Positions 15,807 through 23,817 of a stretch of 35,776 bases of DNA are shown one piece after another. Numbering within the stretch: position 1 is the first letter of the stretch; each line of letters opens with the position of its first letter. Below the pieces are notes generated by a model, which made no database searches, was not told where the DNA came from, and saw only the letters and a list, made by a program, of their open reading frames with translations. The stretch is from Arminella tubonensis (GTDB lineage: Bacteria > Pseudomonadota > Alphaproteobacteria > Rhizobiales > Rhizobiaceae), in NCBI RefSeq assembly GCF_003240585.1, contig NZ_PCDP01000054.1, positions 1 to 35,776 of the forward strand, read 5' to 3'. Position numbers and translations under genes: made by a program.

Positions 15807-16019
15807 CTATCCTTCATTTCCATCCGAAACGAAGTTTTCCGGCGCTTCTGCTCGCGCGCGACTGAGTTTTTCTAACTGATCGAGCCACCGTGTCTTCAAA
15901 ACCTCAGACATCGCGGGGGCAATTTCACTTGCGCTCCAACCTGCGTCTTCCATTTCGCGAACAAGCGCCGTCAATTTCTGATCGATAATCTCGTGCAGGT
16001 CATCGGGTTGGGTGGACAT
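15807..16019 (-). CDS. Small helical protein, EcfG-regulated candidate
   Basis: A 70-residue, mostly helical acidic protein (DLHEIIDQKLTALVREMEDA, then GWSASEIAPAMSEVLKTRWL). I know no function. I take the ATG at 16017-16019, because the perfect GGAAC-N16-CGTT promoter at 16048-16072 would start transcription at about 16042, which excludes longer upstream starts. The ribosome site is weak (GAAAG). It is first in a two-gene unit with the 68-residue protein. Confidence 0.65.
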   Translation of the reverse strand: MSTQPDDLHEIIDQKLTALVREMEDAGWSASEIAPAMSEVLKTRWLDQLEKLSRARAEAPENFVSDGNEG

Positions 16020-16047
16020 GGGACTGACTTTCAACTGGGGTTTGAGG

Positions 16048-16072
16048 AACGGTTGAACCGTATGCATGTTCC
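16048..16072 (-). promoter_or_regulatory. EcfG/RpoE2-type promoter, GGAAC-N16-CGTT
   Basis: Perfect match to the rhizobial general-stress sigma factor promoter (GGAAC-N18/19-TT): -35 at 16072-16068, -10 at 16051-16048. It lies 28 bp upstream of the 70-residue gene. The same DNA reads GGAAC-N16-TGTT on the plus strand (16046-16070), so the element is nearly symmetric. Confidence 0.8.
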
Positions 16073-16569
16073 ATTTCGCAAAATATGAACGGCAGGCCGG
16101 TCCTCCGCTCAACCGTCGGGTGCGCATCAATGATGATTGCACTCATCGCGGCGATCGAGCCTGTTCAGTTGCATGATCTCCGAAAGTTTGCCAACGACTA
16201 TGCTTCATTGCCTGGCAGTCTGGGGGGCCAACCATGCATATCGAGTGGTATGAGCAAGCACAGGCAGATGCAAATTGCGACGTTTGTTGCCGCTATAGAA
16301 ATCACCTGCGCGGTTGATGCGATTCGATAATGGCCGTCGGCCTGAGATTTGGATTGTAGCGACTATCGCTCAAGTTTGGGCACCCTCTCCTTGCTTCTTT
16401 TGGGCAAGTGGCAAGTAAAGATTCCTTGGTGAGGTTCCTAGACCAGACGGGTTCGTGTCATCACGTTACGAACCAGTGGGTGACCGCTAGACGTTGATAG
16501 GCGATCGATCGCGCTGTAATAGCTTACTGCGCGAGGCGACAGGGCCGCGGACATCGAAGAGGAATTGCA
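16073..16569. other. Intergenic; doubtful plus-strand ORF and csp leader
   Basis: A plus-strand frame 16085-16330 (81 codons) starts about 15 bp after the plus-strand EcfG-like match but has no ribosome site and no recognisable product; I do not call it. The remainder up to 16569 is probably promoter and leader of the cold-shock gene, which usually has a long 5' leader. I see no other structure. Confidence 0.35.
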
Positions 16570-16787
16570 ATGCCCACCGGTACCGTTAAATTTTTCAATG
16601 ACGACAAGGGGTTCGGCTTCATCTCACCCGAGAATGGTGGCACGGACGTTTTTGTTCACGTGTCTTCTTTAGAGAGAGGCGTTTCGCTTAGAGAGGGTAT
16701 AGGGTTACCTTCGAAGTGGGCCAGGATCGCAAAACTGGGAAATCGAAAGCAGAAAGCGTCCACATCCTAAGATCACCGGCTAGTTAA
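16570..16787 (+). pseudogene. Cold-shock protein (CspA family), frameshifted
   Basis: The first half is a perfect cold-shock domain: GTVKFFNDDKGFGFISPENG with both RNP motifs (KGFGFI and VFVHV). After LREG a missing base at about 16700-16706 changes the frame, giving an aberrant end at 16770. The next frame continues normally (VTFEVGQDRKTGKSKAESVH) to a stop at 16785-16787. The natural protein would have about 70 residues. GAGGAATT precedes the ATG at 16570. The broken protein lacks the last beta strands and probably does not fold. An intact paralogue lies at 30396-30605. Confidence 0.85.
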
Positions 16788-16855
16788 AATAGCCTGGCCG
16801 AGAACGAACGAGGGTTGAAGATGAGGCCGAGTAAGGCTCGGCGACAATCGTTAGG

Positions 16856-17161
16856 TCAACCTCCGATTTCATAGACCGCCGCGTTGTCCTTCACCTCTCG
16901 AAGGCCCTTGTACGAGGCGTGTCGGAGCCTCCCGTCGTCTGTCCACGCGTTCTCGGACGACATCTCGCATGGCTTCAACACCGACTTCTTTTCGGAGAGG
17001 GTGTAGAGGTTAAAGGAGATGACGTCTACGCCGGCGAGTTCCTCGGCGTACAGCCAGATACGCCGGCCATCGTCGGAACGCTTGATGGTCGAACCCCATT
17101 TCCGCCCATGAAAGTCACCCTCGACCCGTCCGGAAACGCTGCGGCGCCTGATCGAACTCAA
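16856..17161 (-). CDS. Hypothetical protein, uncertain start
   Basis: About 101 residues; the core (GSTIKRSDDGRRIWLYAEEL, then AGVDVISFNLYTL and VLKPCEMSSE) reads as a real small soluble protein, but I do not recognise a function. The only start in frame is a TTG at 17159-17161 with no ribosome site, so the N-terminus may be lost or the gene may start at an unusual codon. The C-terminal third after MSSE may also be altered. No EcfG or FixK signal was found upstream. The 255 bp to the next gene hold a minus-strand fragment (VAIWAACFTAALDLYKDGYL) without start or family. Confidence 0.45.
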   Translation of the reverse strand: MSSIRRRSVSGRVEGDFHGRKWGSTIKRSDDGRRIWLYAEELAGVDVISFNLYTLSEKKSVLKPCEMSSENAWTDDGRLRHASYKGLREVKDNAAVYEIGG

Positions 17162-17416
17162 ATGTAATGGAAGCTGTGGAATTCTTCACGGCGCGAGATC
17201 GACAGGCCCGCCCCCCTGAAGCCGGTCGATCCGGCCTATCTCAGTGAACGGCGACGAACTCGGCGCGTTCACACCGGTCGAGTAGACACCGACATAAATT
17301 CCGATGAGCATGTTGGCTCTCGTCGACCGAGAGATAGCCGTCTTTGTAGAGGTCCAGCGCCGCGGTAAAACAGGCGGCCCAGATTGCAACGTCTCACTTG
17401 GCGCCAAATGACCGAA

Positions 17417-18457
17417 TCAAAGAGTTTTCATGAGCCGTAGAAGCGCGATCATTTCTGCTGGCGACCCGCGTTTAAAGCCAATATATGTTGGAAACTCATT
17501 GCCGTGAAATCTGCGCTTGAACGCCGCCTGGCCCTGGACGTTGAATATTCGTTCGTTGACGTAGCGCGAGGCAAAGGCGCGCTTGTGCAGGCGCCGCCAT
17601 ATTGGGCTTTCCGCAAAGCCAGTTTCGACGATGGCGGCAAGCGGTGAGAGTCCGAGCGTCAACAAGCTGTGACCCTCCTCCTGAAATCGATTGGCAGCAA
17701 ATTTAGTCAATCCGACTTCCGCGTGAGATGTGGTCCCGCTGCTCTTTCGCTTAAATGCCGTGGTGTAACCAAAGATTTCTCCATTGCGAAACATGGGATC
17801 GAAATCGAGAAGGGCTACAGGTTCTTCCGCCGGGTCGAGAAGGATGAAGCGCCGCATGTCCGGAGAAAGTTCCACACGAAATGGTCGATTCAAAAACCGC
17901 ATTTCCCTGCGCGACACCACCCGTCCAGCGCGCCAATTGTCGGAGATAGCCGCCACATGGTGGTCAAATTTTCCGGTTCCATCGCATTCAACGATGGAAA
18001 ACCCGTTTTTAAACAACCACTTTTCAGAATATCGGATCGTCTCGTTCCTTCCTCCGCTAAAGGAGTGTGAACCGAGGCATAGCCCCGTATCGATGCCGAT
18101 ATGATTAATGCGATAACCGAGCGACGAAAGCGTGCAGGCCGAATCTCGATCCATTTGAACGAAGCATGGACGCTTCGCTGCAGCGACAAAGCGGCGGATG
18201 TAATCGGCTCGTTGCGCTGGGGCAGCGACGGGATCGCCGAGAGCGAAGATATATCCCATTTTCGTGCCGTACGCGATGTATCCGTCGGAATCGCCGAAGT
18301 ATTTAAGGTCTGGCTGAACCGCGGTCGAATAGGCTAGAGAAAAATCCCCAAAACGTCGACAAAGAGCAAGCCTTTCGCACGCGGCTATATCGTGGCTGAC
18401 TATATGAGGAAGGCGGCGATCGAGATATGAATCGATAGACTTTCGCAGATTGAGCAT
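17417..18457 (-). CDS. DUF2156 protein (MprF-C-terminal-like GNAT fold), stand-alone
   Basis: A 346-residue soluble protein similar to the cytoplasmic domain of phosphatidylglycerol lysyltransferases (DUF2156): FGDFSLAYSTAVQPDLKYFG, then YIAYGTKMGYIFALGDPVAA near the N-terminus, CFVQMDRD in the middle, and the second GNAT half (PVALLDFDPMFRNGEIFGYT, EVGLTKFAANRFQEEG, LTLGLSPLA) with a terminal F-K-R-R-F-H-G-N-E-F-P-x-Y. The membrane flippase part of MprF/LpiA is absent. By family it may transfer an aminoacyl or acyl group to a lipid or small molecule; the substrate is unknown. It diverges from a flavin monooxygenase with 77 bp between start codons, so both may be controlled together. The ribosome site is poor. 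Confidence 0.85.
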   Translation of the reverse strand: MLNLRKSIDSYLDRRLPHIVSHDIAACERLALCRRFGDFSLAYSTAVQPDLKYFGDSDGYIAYGTKMGYIFALGDPVAAPAQRADYIRRFVAAAKRPCFVQMDRDSACTLSSLGYRINHIGIDTGLCLGSHSFSGGRNETIRYSEKWLFKNGFSIVECDGTGKFDHHVAAISDNWRAGRVVSRREMRFLNRPFRVELSPDMRRFILLDPAEEPVALLDFDPMFRNGEIFGYTTAFKRKSSGTTSHAEVGLTKFAANRFQEEGHSLLTLGLSPLAAIVETGFAESPIWRRLHKRAFASRYVNERIFNVQGQAAFKRRFHGNEFPTYIGFKRGSPAEMIALLRLMKTL

Positions 18458-18534
18458 TCAAAATTTTCCGCCATTTGTTCTACACATTGGGTCCTCGGCG
18501 AATATGTCAACCGAAGAAAGAGATAGGCAGGTCG

Positions 18535-19707
18535 ATGATTGACGAGCGAGAGGTTTTATCTGCCGTCGTGATCGGCGCCGGAACGGCGGGTCTTATTGCA
18601 GCGTATGAACTCCAGCGCAGAGGCATCAAGTTTCGCGTTCTGGAGAAAGAGCCGCGTGTCGGTGAACAGTGGCGCAGGCGACACCCGCAACTCACCCTGA
18701 ATACGCACCGTGACCTGTCGACACTGCCCGGAATGAAATATCGGCCGGGAACGAGCGCCTTCCCCAAGCGTGACGCGGTCGTTTCCCACCTTCGAGATTT
18801 TGTTGACGTTCACGCAATCCCGATCGATTTTGGCGTGACGGTTTCGACTGTCCAACGCAAAAACGGGATTTTCGAAGTCCACACAGATGCCGGTATGATG
18901 ATTGCTCACAACGTCATCATTGCCGCTGGACGCGATAGCCGGCCATGGATACCCGATTGGCACGGGCTGCGGAACTATCGCGGCTCGGTGATCCACTCGG
19001 CTCATTTCGGAAATGTCGAGGATTATGCAGGTAAGAATGTTCTCGTTGTCGGCGCTGGGAATTCAGGTGTTGATGTCTTAAACCATCTTGCACGATCGAA
19101 CGCTGCAACACTTTGGCTTTCCGTGCGCAATGGCCCAACGCTGCTGCCCAAGCGGTTATTTGGAGTGACTATCCACCGCCTGTCGCCCCTCACATCGAAA
19201 CTCCCCACGAAACTTGCCGACTACGTGCTCGCGCTAGTCGGTCGCCTTGCATTTGGAGACCTCACCCATTTTGGTCTTCCGAAGCCCAAAAAGGGAGGAA
19301 TTAGCCGCCTAAAAGAGCAGGTCGCGCTTGCGTTGGATGACGGAGCGGTGAGCGCGATCAAGAAAGGAAGAGTAGTCGTCGTTCCAGAGGTGAAAGAGTT
19401 TCGCGACGACAGGATTGTATTTGCAGACCGGCGAACACTGCGCCCGGATATAGTCATCGCTGCGACGGGCTACGCAACCGGACTGGAAGAAATGGTGGGC
19501 CCGCTTGGCGTTCTCGATCGCAACGGCCGGGCGTGTTTTAATGGCGGTGAACAGACCACGGACGCACCGGGCCTGTGGTTTATCGGCATGAGGGCTAGTA
19601 TTTTGGGTGACGTGGGCAGTGCCAAGAAGCAAGCTTACGCCATCGCTACCGCCATAGCCAAAGATCATCGACGTCACAGCTGCCCCGCATCAACAAAGCA
19701 TCTTTAA
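18535..19707 (+). CDS. FAD/NADPH-dependent flavin monooxygenase (group B)
   Basis: A 390-residue flavoprotein with two Rossmann motifs: GAGTAG (14-19) for FAD and GAGNSG (173-178) for NADPH. Between them lies the FMO fingerprint F/Y-x-G-x3-H-x3-F as YRGSVIHSAHF (148-158), and near the C-terminus an ATG motif (IAATGYATGLEE). By family it oxygenates a soft nucleophile or a ketone; the substrate cannot be read from sequence. AGGCAGG precedes the ATG at 18535; the earlier in-frame TTG at 18475 has no such site. It is divergent from the DUF2156 gene, which suggests a joint modification pathway. Confidence 0.88.
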   Translation: MIDEREVLSAVVIGAGTAGLIAAYELQRRGIKFRVLEKEPRVGEQWRRRHPQLTLNTHRDLSTLPGMKYRPGTSAFPKRDAVVSHLRDFVDVHAIPIDFGVTVSTVQRKNGIFEVHTDAGMMIAHNVIIAAGRDSRPWIPDWHGLRNYRGSVIHSAHFGNVEDYAGKNVLVVGAGNSGVDVLNHLARSNAATLWLSVRNGPTLLPKRLFGVTIHRLSPLTSKLPTKLADYVLALVGRLAFGDLTHFGLPKPKKGGISRLKEQVALALDDGAVSAIKKGRVVVVPEVKEFRDDRIVFADRRTLRPDIVIAATGYATGLEEMVGPLGVLDRNGRACFNGGEQTTDAPGLWFIGMRASILGDVGSAKKQAYAIATAIAKDHRRHSCPASTKHL

Positions 19708-20069
19708 TGGCAGTTTTGAATGCCCATGACTTTCCACCTGTACTTCCGCAGCGAAGGAGCCGTTCGGGCACGTTGCACCGTCGTGACCGTGTTTCGTTCC
19801 GGTAAGACGCCCAGCGTGCGCGCATGGGTTCGGAGCCAGTGTGCAGTTGCCACCTCGTCTGCGAACACGCTGACTGCCAGAAGTGGGTCGTTCAGCTACG
19901 ACGCGGAGATGGGCCAGGCTCAATGGTATTGCGGTGAGTATAAGTGGGACGACTATCGCTTGGGGAAGTCGCGCGTGAACATTTCAAATAGGCGCCTTCT
20001 TGAGGTACCCGGCTCGCGCTATCTTGGTTCGCTGAGATGATTGCCGCAAATGAGCTGATCCTAACGCCG
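19708..20069. other. Intergenic; possible small minus-strand gene fragment
   Basis: No certain gene. On the minus strand 19868-19704 a frame of 54 codons reads protein-like (VFADEVATAHWLRTHARTLG, later APSLRKYRWKVMGIQ) with a possible GTG start, but a stop lies not far upstream and no ribosome site is clear. It may be the end of a broken gene. The plus-strand frame at 19720-20040 is unconvincing. Confidence 0.3.
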
Positions 20070-20462
20070 CTACCGCCGAAGATCGTCCTCGCTGACCTGA
20101 AGATGGTCGAGGAGGATTTGCAGGTTTCGGCGGTTCGATTTGAAGTAGACATCGAAGATGTCGCCGATGACCGGCACGCTGCCCCCGAGTGTGTCAACCG
20201 CGATGTTGGCAACCATCAATCCAAGCTTAAGTGGGGGAACGCCTAACCGGCGGGCTTCATTGACAATGTAGAGGCTGATAAGCGCACCGGCTGCATCGCC
20301 CACCCCTGGAACAAGGCCAAGAACCGAATCCGCGCCAAAGCGGAACTTCGTAAAGGGAATGGCAACGGCGGTATCCATCAGACGAGCAATCGCCGAGACA
20401 CGCCGCAGCCGCTGCATTTTATCAATCGTGAAATATCTGGGGTCGGCGGTTCTTACGATCAT
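20070..20462 (-). CDS. DUF4112-family protein
   Basis: A 130-residue protein with the DUF4112 pattern: LARLMD-like start (ARLMDTAVAIPFTKFRFGAD), then SVLGLVPGVGDAAGALISLY, LMVANIAVDTLGGSVPVIGD and IFDVYFKSNRRNLQILL. Glycine-rich hydrophobic segments suggest membrane association. Its function is unknown. GGAGG lies 6 bp before the ATG at 20460-20462, which I prefer to the TTG four codons upstream. A GGAAC-N17-GGTT promoter lies 19 bp upstream, so it probably belongs to the general stress response. Confidence 0.88.
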   Translation of the reverse strand: MIVRTADPRYFTIDKMQRLRRVSAIARLMDTAVAIPFTKFRFGADSVLGLVPGVGDAAGALISLYIVNEARRLGVPPLKLGLMVANIAVDTLGGSVPVIGDIFDVYFKSNRRNLQILLDHLQVSEDDLRR

Positions 20463-20480
20463 TGGGTCCTCCAAACGGAT

Positions 20481-20506
20481 AACCGCAAGATTGGTGATAC
20501 AGTTCC
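20481..20506 (-). promoter_or_regulatory. EcfG/RpoE2-type promoter, GGAAC-N17-GGTT
   Basis: -35 GGAAC at 20506-20502 and TT of the -10 at N19, within the known GGAAC-N18/19-TT form; one base differs from CGTT. It faces the DUF4112 gene. Confidence 0.6.
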
Positions 20507-20603
20507 GACGCAGTCAGAAACAGAAACTCACCGTATTACTTTGGCGCTGTTGCTGTCGGCGAGGCAGGTTGGCCACCGTGTCCTCGGCTGACGCTGTCAT
20601 CGT

Positions 20604-21470
20604 TCAATCTGCCCCAGCGTTTGGCGCGGGCTCCTCGGTGGAGATCGCATCAGTCGTTCGCCCCGGCACTTCGGGCGAGCCGTCGGCATGTTCGATGGTG
20701 ACGTTGACCGGCCCCGGCTCCATTTCTCCGAATGGTGAGGCAAATGCGATCTCGGCCGCGTCGCGACCAACGCCGATCCGAACGAGGCCATCGAGGTTCG
20801 CCTGTCGCGTTCCGTCGAACAGCCACCAGCGGCCATCCAGATAGGCCTCGAATACAGCGTGGAAATCACCCGGTTCCAGTCCGTAGGCGTAACACGAGAC
20901 GAAACGCGCCGGGATGCTCAACGCCCGGCAAAAGGCAATGCCGATATGCGCGAAGTCTCGGCAAACGCCCGCCCTAAGAAGCAGGCTTTCATCGGCTGTT
21001 GTCTGGCCATTTGAGGACCCACGTTGGTAATCGATATTGTCGTAAAGCCAGTTGCACATGGCTGTGACACGGCGATGACCTTTGGGAAAGCTACCAAACT
21101 CGCGGTTGGCGAAGGCGGCAAGCCGATCCGACGGCACGAATCTCGATGGCAGCAGGAAGGGCATGATGTCGAGAGGGATTAGCGACAGCGGCATCTCATT
21201 AATTGGTTCCGGGTCGGCTCGAAATACATCGAGCGTCACTTCCGCTTCATACCTCACATGCAACGGACCGGAAGCAGCGTCGACACTGACATAGCGGTTG
21301 TTGATGTCCGGTACGGTGTAGGTGCGTCGGGGCAGATCAGGGGTGATTGTCAGACGCTCGACCAGATCGTGATGACGATGAAGCTTGGCGACCTCCAAAT
21401 TGAAGATGAACACTGTCGGCCCCTTGACCTCATAAGACAGGTCGCAGCCAAGCTTGTAGCGTACCGTCAT
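20604..21470 (-). CDS. Transglutaminase-like cysteine peptidase-fold protein
   Basis: A 288-residue protein with an N-terminal beta-sandwich (about 1-105) typical of bacterial transglutaminase-like proteins, then the core with catalytic triad C170 (LLLRAGVCRDFAHI), H204 (GDFHAVFEAYL) and D219 (WWLFDGTR). Such proteins act as proteases, amidases or cross-linkers; the substrate is unknown. The tail after about 262 is low-complexity. AAAGGA precedes the ATG at 21468-21470. An EcfG-type promoter lies 40 bp upstream and faces that of the ku genes across a 252-bp spacer, so both should respond to general stress. Longer starts would run through that promoter. Confidence 0.9.
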   Translation of the reverse strand: MTVRYKLGCDLSYEVKGPTVFIFNLEVAKLHRHHDLVERLTITPDLPRRTYTVPDINNRYVSVDAASGPLHVRYEAEVTLDVFRADPEPINEMPLSLIPLDIMPFLLPSRFVPSDRLAAFANREFGSFPKGHRRVTAMCNWLYDNIDYQRGSSNGQTTADESLLLRAGVCRDFAHIGIAFCRALSIPARFVSCYAYGLEPGDFHAVFEAYLDGRWWLFDGTRQANLDGLVRIGVGRDAAEIAFASPFGEMEPGPVNVTIEHADGSPEVPGRTTDAISTEEPAPNAGAD

Positions 21471-21509
21471 GGTCGCATCCTTTATGCATTGCGGCGTCGG
21501 TTTCTCGCA

Positions 21510-21534
21510 AACACATCGATGGTAGTTTCGTTCC
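21510..21534 (-). promoter_or_regulatory. EcfG/RpoE2-type promoter, GGAAC-N16-TGTT
   Basis: -35 GGAAC at 21534-21530 and TGTT at 21513-21510, directed at the transglutaminase-like gene. Confidence 0.65.
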
Positions 21535-21662
21535 TGTGCGCGACGACGATTTTTATGGCGGACGCACTCATGGCTATCCATTGGCGAGCAGGCATGCATG
21601 GACTTAGAAGGCCCTTGCCAATCATGCCGCCACAAATTCGCCCAAAATGATCCGTTGCCGAT

Positions 21663-21688
21663 GGAACGAATCACTCGACGACTGAGTT
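21663..21688 (+). promoter_or_regulatory. EcfG/RpoE2-type promoter, GGAAC-N17-AGTT
   Basis: -35 GGAAC at 21663-21667, TT of the -10 at N19, 35 bp before the first ku ATG. A ku gene is reported to be under RpoE2 in Sinorhizobium meliloti, which fits this reading. Confidence 0.65.
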
Positions 21689-21722
21689 GACTCGCGAAAG
21701 TTGTAAGTCGGAGTGTGGTGAG

Positions 21723-22619
21723 ATGGCCGGTCCCAGGGCGCAGTGGAAGGGTTTCCTCAAGTTCGGCGAAGTCACAGCGGCGGTGGCGCTTTATACGGCG
21801 TCGTCGTCCAGTGACCGTATCGCATTCAACACGTTGAACCGTGCGACCGGCAACCGGGTTCGCCGCGAATTCATCGACGGCGAAACCGGCGACCCCGTCG
21901 AGCGCGAGGACCAAGTCAAGGGCTATGAGATCGACAATGGCCAGTACATTGTCCTTGAACCCGACGAAGTCGCTGCCGCCGTTCCGGAGAGCGACAAGAC
22001 ATTGCGGGTGCAGTCCTTCATTCCCTGCAGCGAGATTGATGATGTCTACTTCGACAAGCCCTACTACCTTGCTCCCGACAGGATCGGCACGGACGCCTTC
22101 ATCTTGCTACGCGACGGCATGAAGCAGGCAAAGGTCGCCGCCATCGCTCAGACGGTTCTCTTCCGGCGCATGCGCACCGTGCTCATCCGCGCTCATGGCA
22201 AGGGTCTGATCGCGACAACGCTGAACTACGACTACGAGGTGAGGTCTTCCGACAAGGCGTTCGAAGACATGCCGGACCTGGAGATCAAAGGCGAGATGCT
22301 GGAACTCGCGCAGCACATCATCGCAACCAAGAAAGGCGAGTTCCACGCCAGCGAGTTTGATGACCGATACGAGGTCGCGCTTGCAGAGCTGGTCAAAGCC
22401 AAGATGGAAGGTCGTGCACTTCCCAAGAAAAAGGTACCGAAAGTATCGAAGCCCAACGATCTGCTGCAGGCGCTCAGGGAAAGTGCCGGGGCCATTGCTG
22501 AAACCACGTCGAAGCGGGCCGCCGCCAATGCTAATGTTGGAGCTGCTAGCAAGAAGATCGCACGGACGACCAAGGCCAAGCCCGCCTCGTCGACGGCTCC
22601 GCAGCGCCGGACGGGATAG
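21723..22619 (+). CDS. ku: Ku DNA-end-binding protein (first of two)
   Basis: A 298-residue bacterial Ku. The core ring domain is clear: QWKGFLKFGEVTAAVALYTA at the start, then RVRREFIDGETGDPVEREDQ, VKGYEIDNGQYIVLEPDE, FDKPYYLAPD and MRTVLIRAHGKGLIATTLNY. After about residue 240 comes a Lys/Ala-rich tail (KKKVPKVSK, later KKIARTTKAKPAS), which in Ku proteins adds DNA binding. Ku binds broken ends and recruits LigD for end joining; no ligD is in this window. The ATG at 21723 is preceded by GGAG. The second ku starts 9 bp after its stop, so the two subunits should be made together and may form a heterodimer, as proposed for adjacent ku pairs in S. meliloti. Confidence 0.95.
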   Translation: MAGPRAQWKGFLKFGEVTAAVALYTASSSSDRIAFNTLNRATGNRVRREFIDGETGDPVEREDQVKGYEIDNGQYIVLEPDEVAAAVPESDKTLRVQSFIPCSEIDDVYFDKPYYLAPDRIGTDAFILLRDGMKQAKVAAIAQTVLFRRMRTVLIRAHGKGLIATTLNYDYEVRSSDKAFEDMPDLEIKGEMLELAQHIIATKKGEFHASEFDDRYEVALAELVKAKMEGRALPKKKVPKVSKPNDLLQALRESAGAIAETTSKRAAANANVGAASKKIARTTKAKPASSTAPQRRTG

Positions 22620-22628
22620 GAGATCGCC

Positions 22629-23447
22629 ATGGCCGTACGACCCTACTGGAAGGGCTATCTGAAGCTCTCGTTGGTCACCTGCCCGGTGCAGATGATGCCA
22701 GCGACCACAGAGAACGAGAAGGTCAAGTTCCACACCCTGTCGCGGACAACCAACAATCGGGTCGTCAGCCACTACGTCGACGCGGTGACCGGCAAGGAAG
22801 TGGCCGAGAAGGACGAGGTCAAGGGATACCAGCGCGGCGAGAACGAATACGTCATGCTCGAAGATGACGAGCTGGATGCGGTTGCGCTCGAAAGCACCAA
22901 GACGATCGACATCCAGGTGTTTACGCCGCGCGAATCCGTCGAGTGGATTTGGCTGGAGACACCCTACTATCTGAGTGTCGAGGACCCGGTCGGCCAGGAA
23001 GCGTTCTCCGTCATCCGCGACGCGATGGCAGCGCAAAAAATGGTCGGGATCTCACGGCTGGTCATCTCCCGCCGTGAACGGGCCGTGATGCTGGAGCCGC
23101 GTGGCAAGGGCATCGTGCTATGGACGCTGCGTTATGGCGACGAGGTCCGTGACGAGGAGGCCTACTTCGAAGGCATCGACGACGACACGGCCGATCCGGA
23201 AATGATGCCTCTCGTCCAGCAGTTGATCAAACAGCAGACCAGACACTGGGACGGCAAGATGGTCGCGGACCCGGTTCAGGACCGGCTGCTGGAGATCATT
23301 GCTCTGAAGAAGAAGGCACTCAAGAATTCTGCAAAGTCGCAGGCGAAAGCGGCTGAACCCGTTCCTACCAAAGGCAATGTCGTCAACATCATGGATGCCC
23401 TTCGCAAGAGCATCCAGGCCGAAGCCCGTTCTAACAAAAGCACTTGA
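22629..23447 (+). CDS. ku: Ku DNA-end-binding protein (second of two)
   Basis: A 272-residue Ku, clearly different from its neighbour (start YWKGYLKLSLVTCPVQMMPA; later VKGYQRGENEYVMLEDDELD, LETPYYLSVEDPVGQEAF and MLEPRGKGIVLWTLRYGDEV). Its C-terminal extension is shorter and less basic (KKKALKNSAKSQAKAAEPVP, then NIMDALRKS). The last motif, an N-x-M-D-A-L-R-x-S helix, is typical of Ku tails that contact the ligase. GGATAGGAG lies before the ATG at 22629. Divergence between tandem copies supports a heterodimer over simple duplication. Confidence 0.95.
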   Translation: MAVRPYWKGYLKLSLVTCPVQMMPATTENEKVKFHTLSRTTNNRVVSHYVDAVTGKEVAEKDEVKGYQRGENEYVMLEDDELDAVALESTKTIDIQVFTPRESVEWIWLETPYYLSVEDPVGQEAFSVIRDAMAAQKMVGISRLVISRRERAVMLEPRGKGIVLWTLRYGDEVRDEEAYFEGIDDDTADPEMMPLVQQLIKQQTRHWDGKMVADPVQDRLLEIIALKKKALKNSAKSQAKAAEPVPTKGNVVNIMDALRKSIQAEARSNKST

Positions 23448-23460
23448 GAGGATCACTCCA

Positions 23461-23817
23461 ATGCAACTCAATCTTCGACAGCCTCCTGTCATCGTCGGCG
23501 AAAACGGTCACATACCAATGTCGGACGGGGATACGGACTGGACAGTCGTCGTCACTCGCGAGGCGCTGGAATCCATCGCGTCGCCGCCGGACGCCTCGCT
23601 CGACAGGCTGATGGATTATGCCGATGTCTACGCCCGGATCGCCGGCAACAAGCTGGAGTTCGGCAGGGATCGAGATCGAAACCGCATTTGGGTGATGGAA
23701 GAAGATGTTGCTGTTTGGCTTGCTTCCGAGGCATTCAGGATCAGCGCTTGGAAGCGGCGGCATCAGGCGCCGCTCGCGAGCGGCTCAAAATTTTCGATGA
23801 GAGCCAGCCGGCATTGA
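23461..23817 (+). CDS. Small protein downstream of ku, possibly frameshifted
   Basis: A 118-residue protein 13 bp after the second ku, with GAGAGGATC before the ATG at 23461. The core (DWTVVVTREALESIASPPDA, then RLMDYADVYARIAGNKLEFG, then RIWVMEEDVAVWLASEAF) weakly resembles DUF1488, but I am not certain. After about residue 93 (near 23740) another frame looks more natural (EAAASGAARERLKIFDESQP, to 23906), so a lesion may have replaced the C-terminus. Operon position implies a link to DNA-end repair or the same stress response; no function is known. Confidence 0.6.
   Translation: MQLNLRQPPVIVGENGHIPMSDGDTDWTVVVTREALESIASPPDASLDRLMDYADVYARIAGNKLEFGRDRDRNRIWVMEEDVAVWLASEAFRISAWKRRHQAPLASGSKFSMRASRH

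Noticed and set aside
16826..16842. Hairpin GCCGAG-TAAGG-CTCGGC after the csp pseudogene
   Set aside because: Six-bp stem without a T-run; too weak to call a terminator.
19720..20040. 106-codon plus-strand ORF
   Set aside because: No ribosome site, atypical composition, and a minus-strand frame looks more protein-like.
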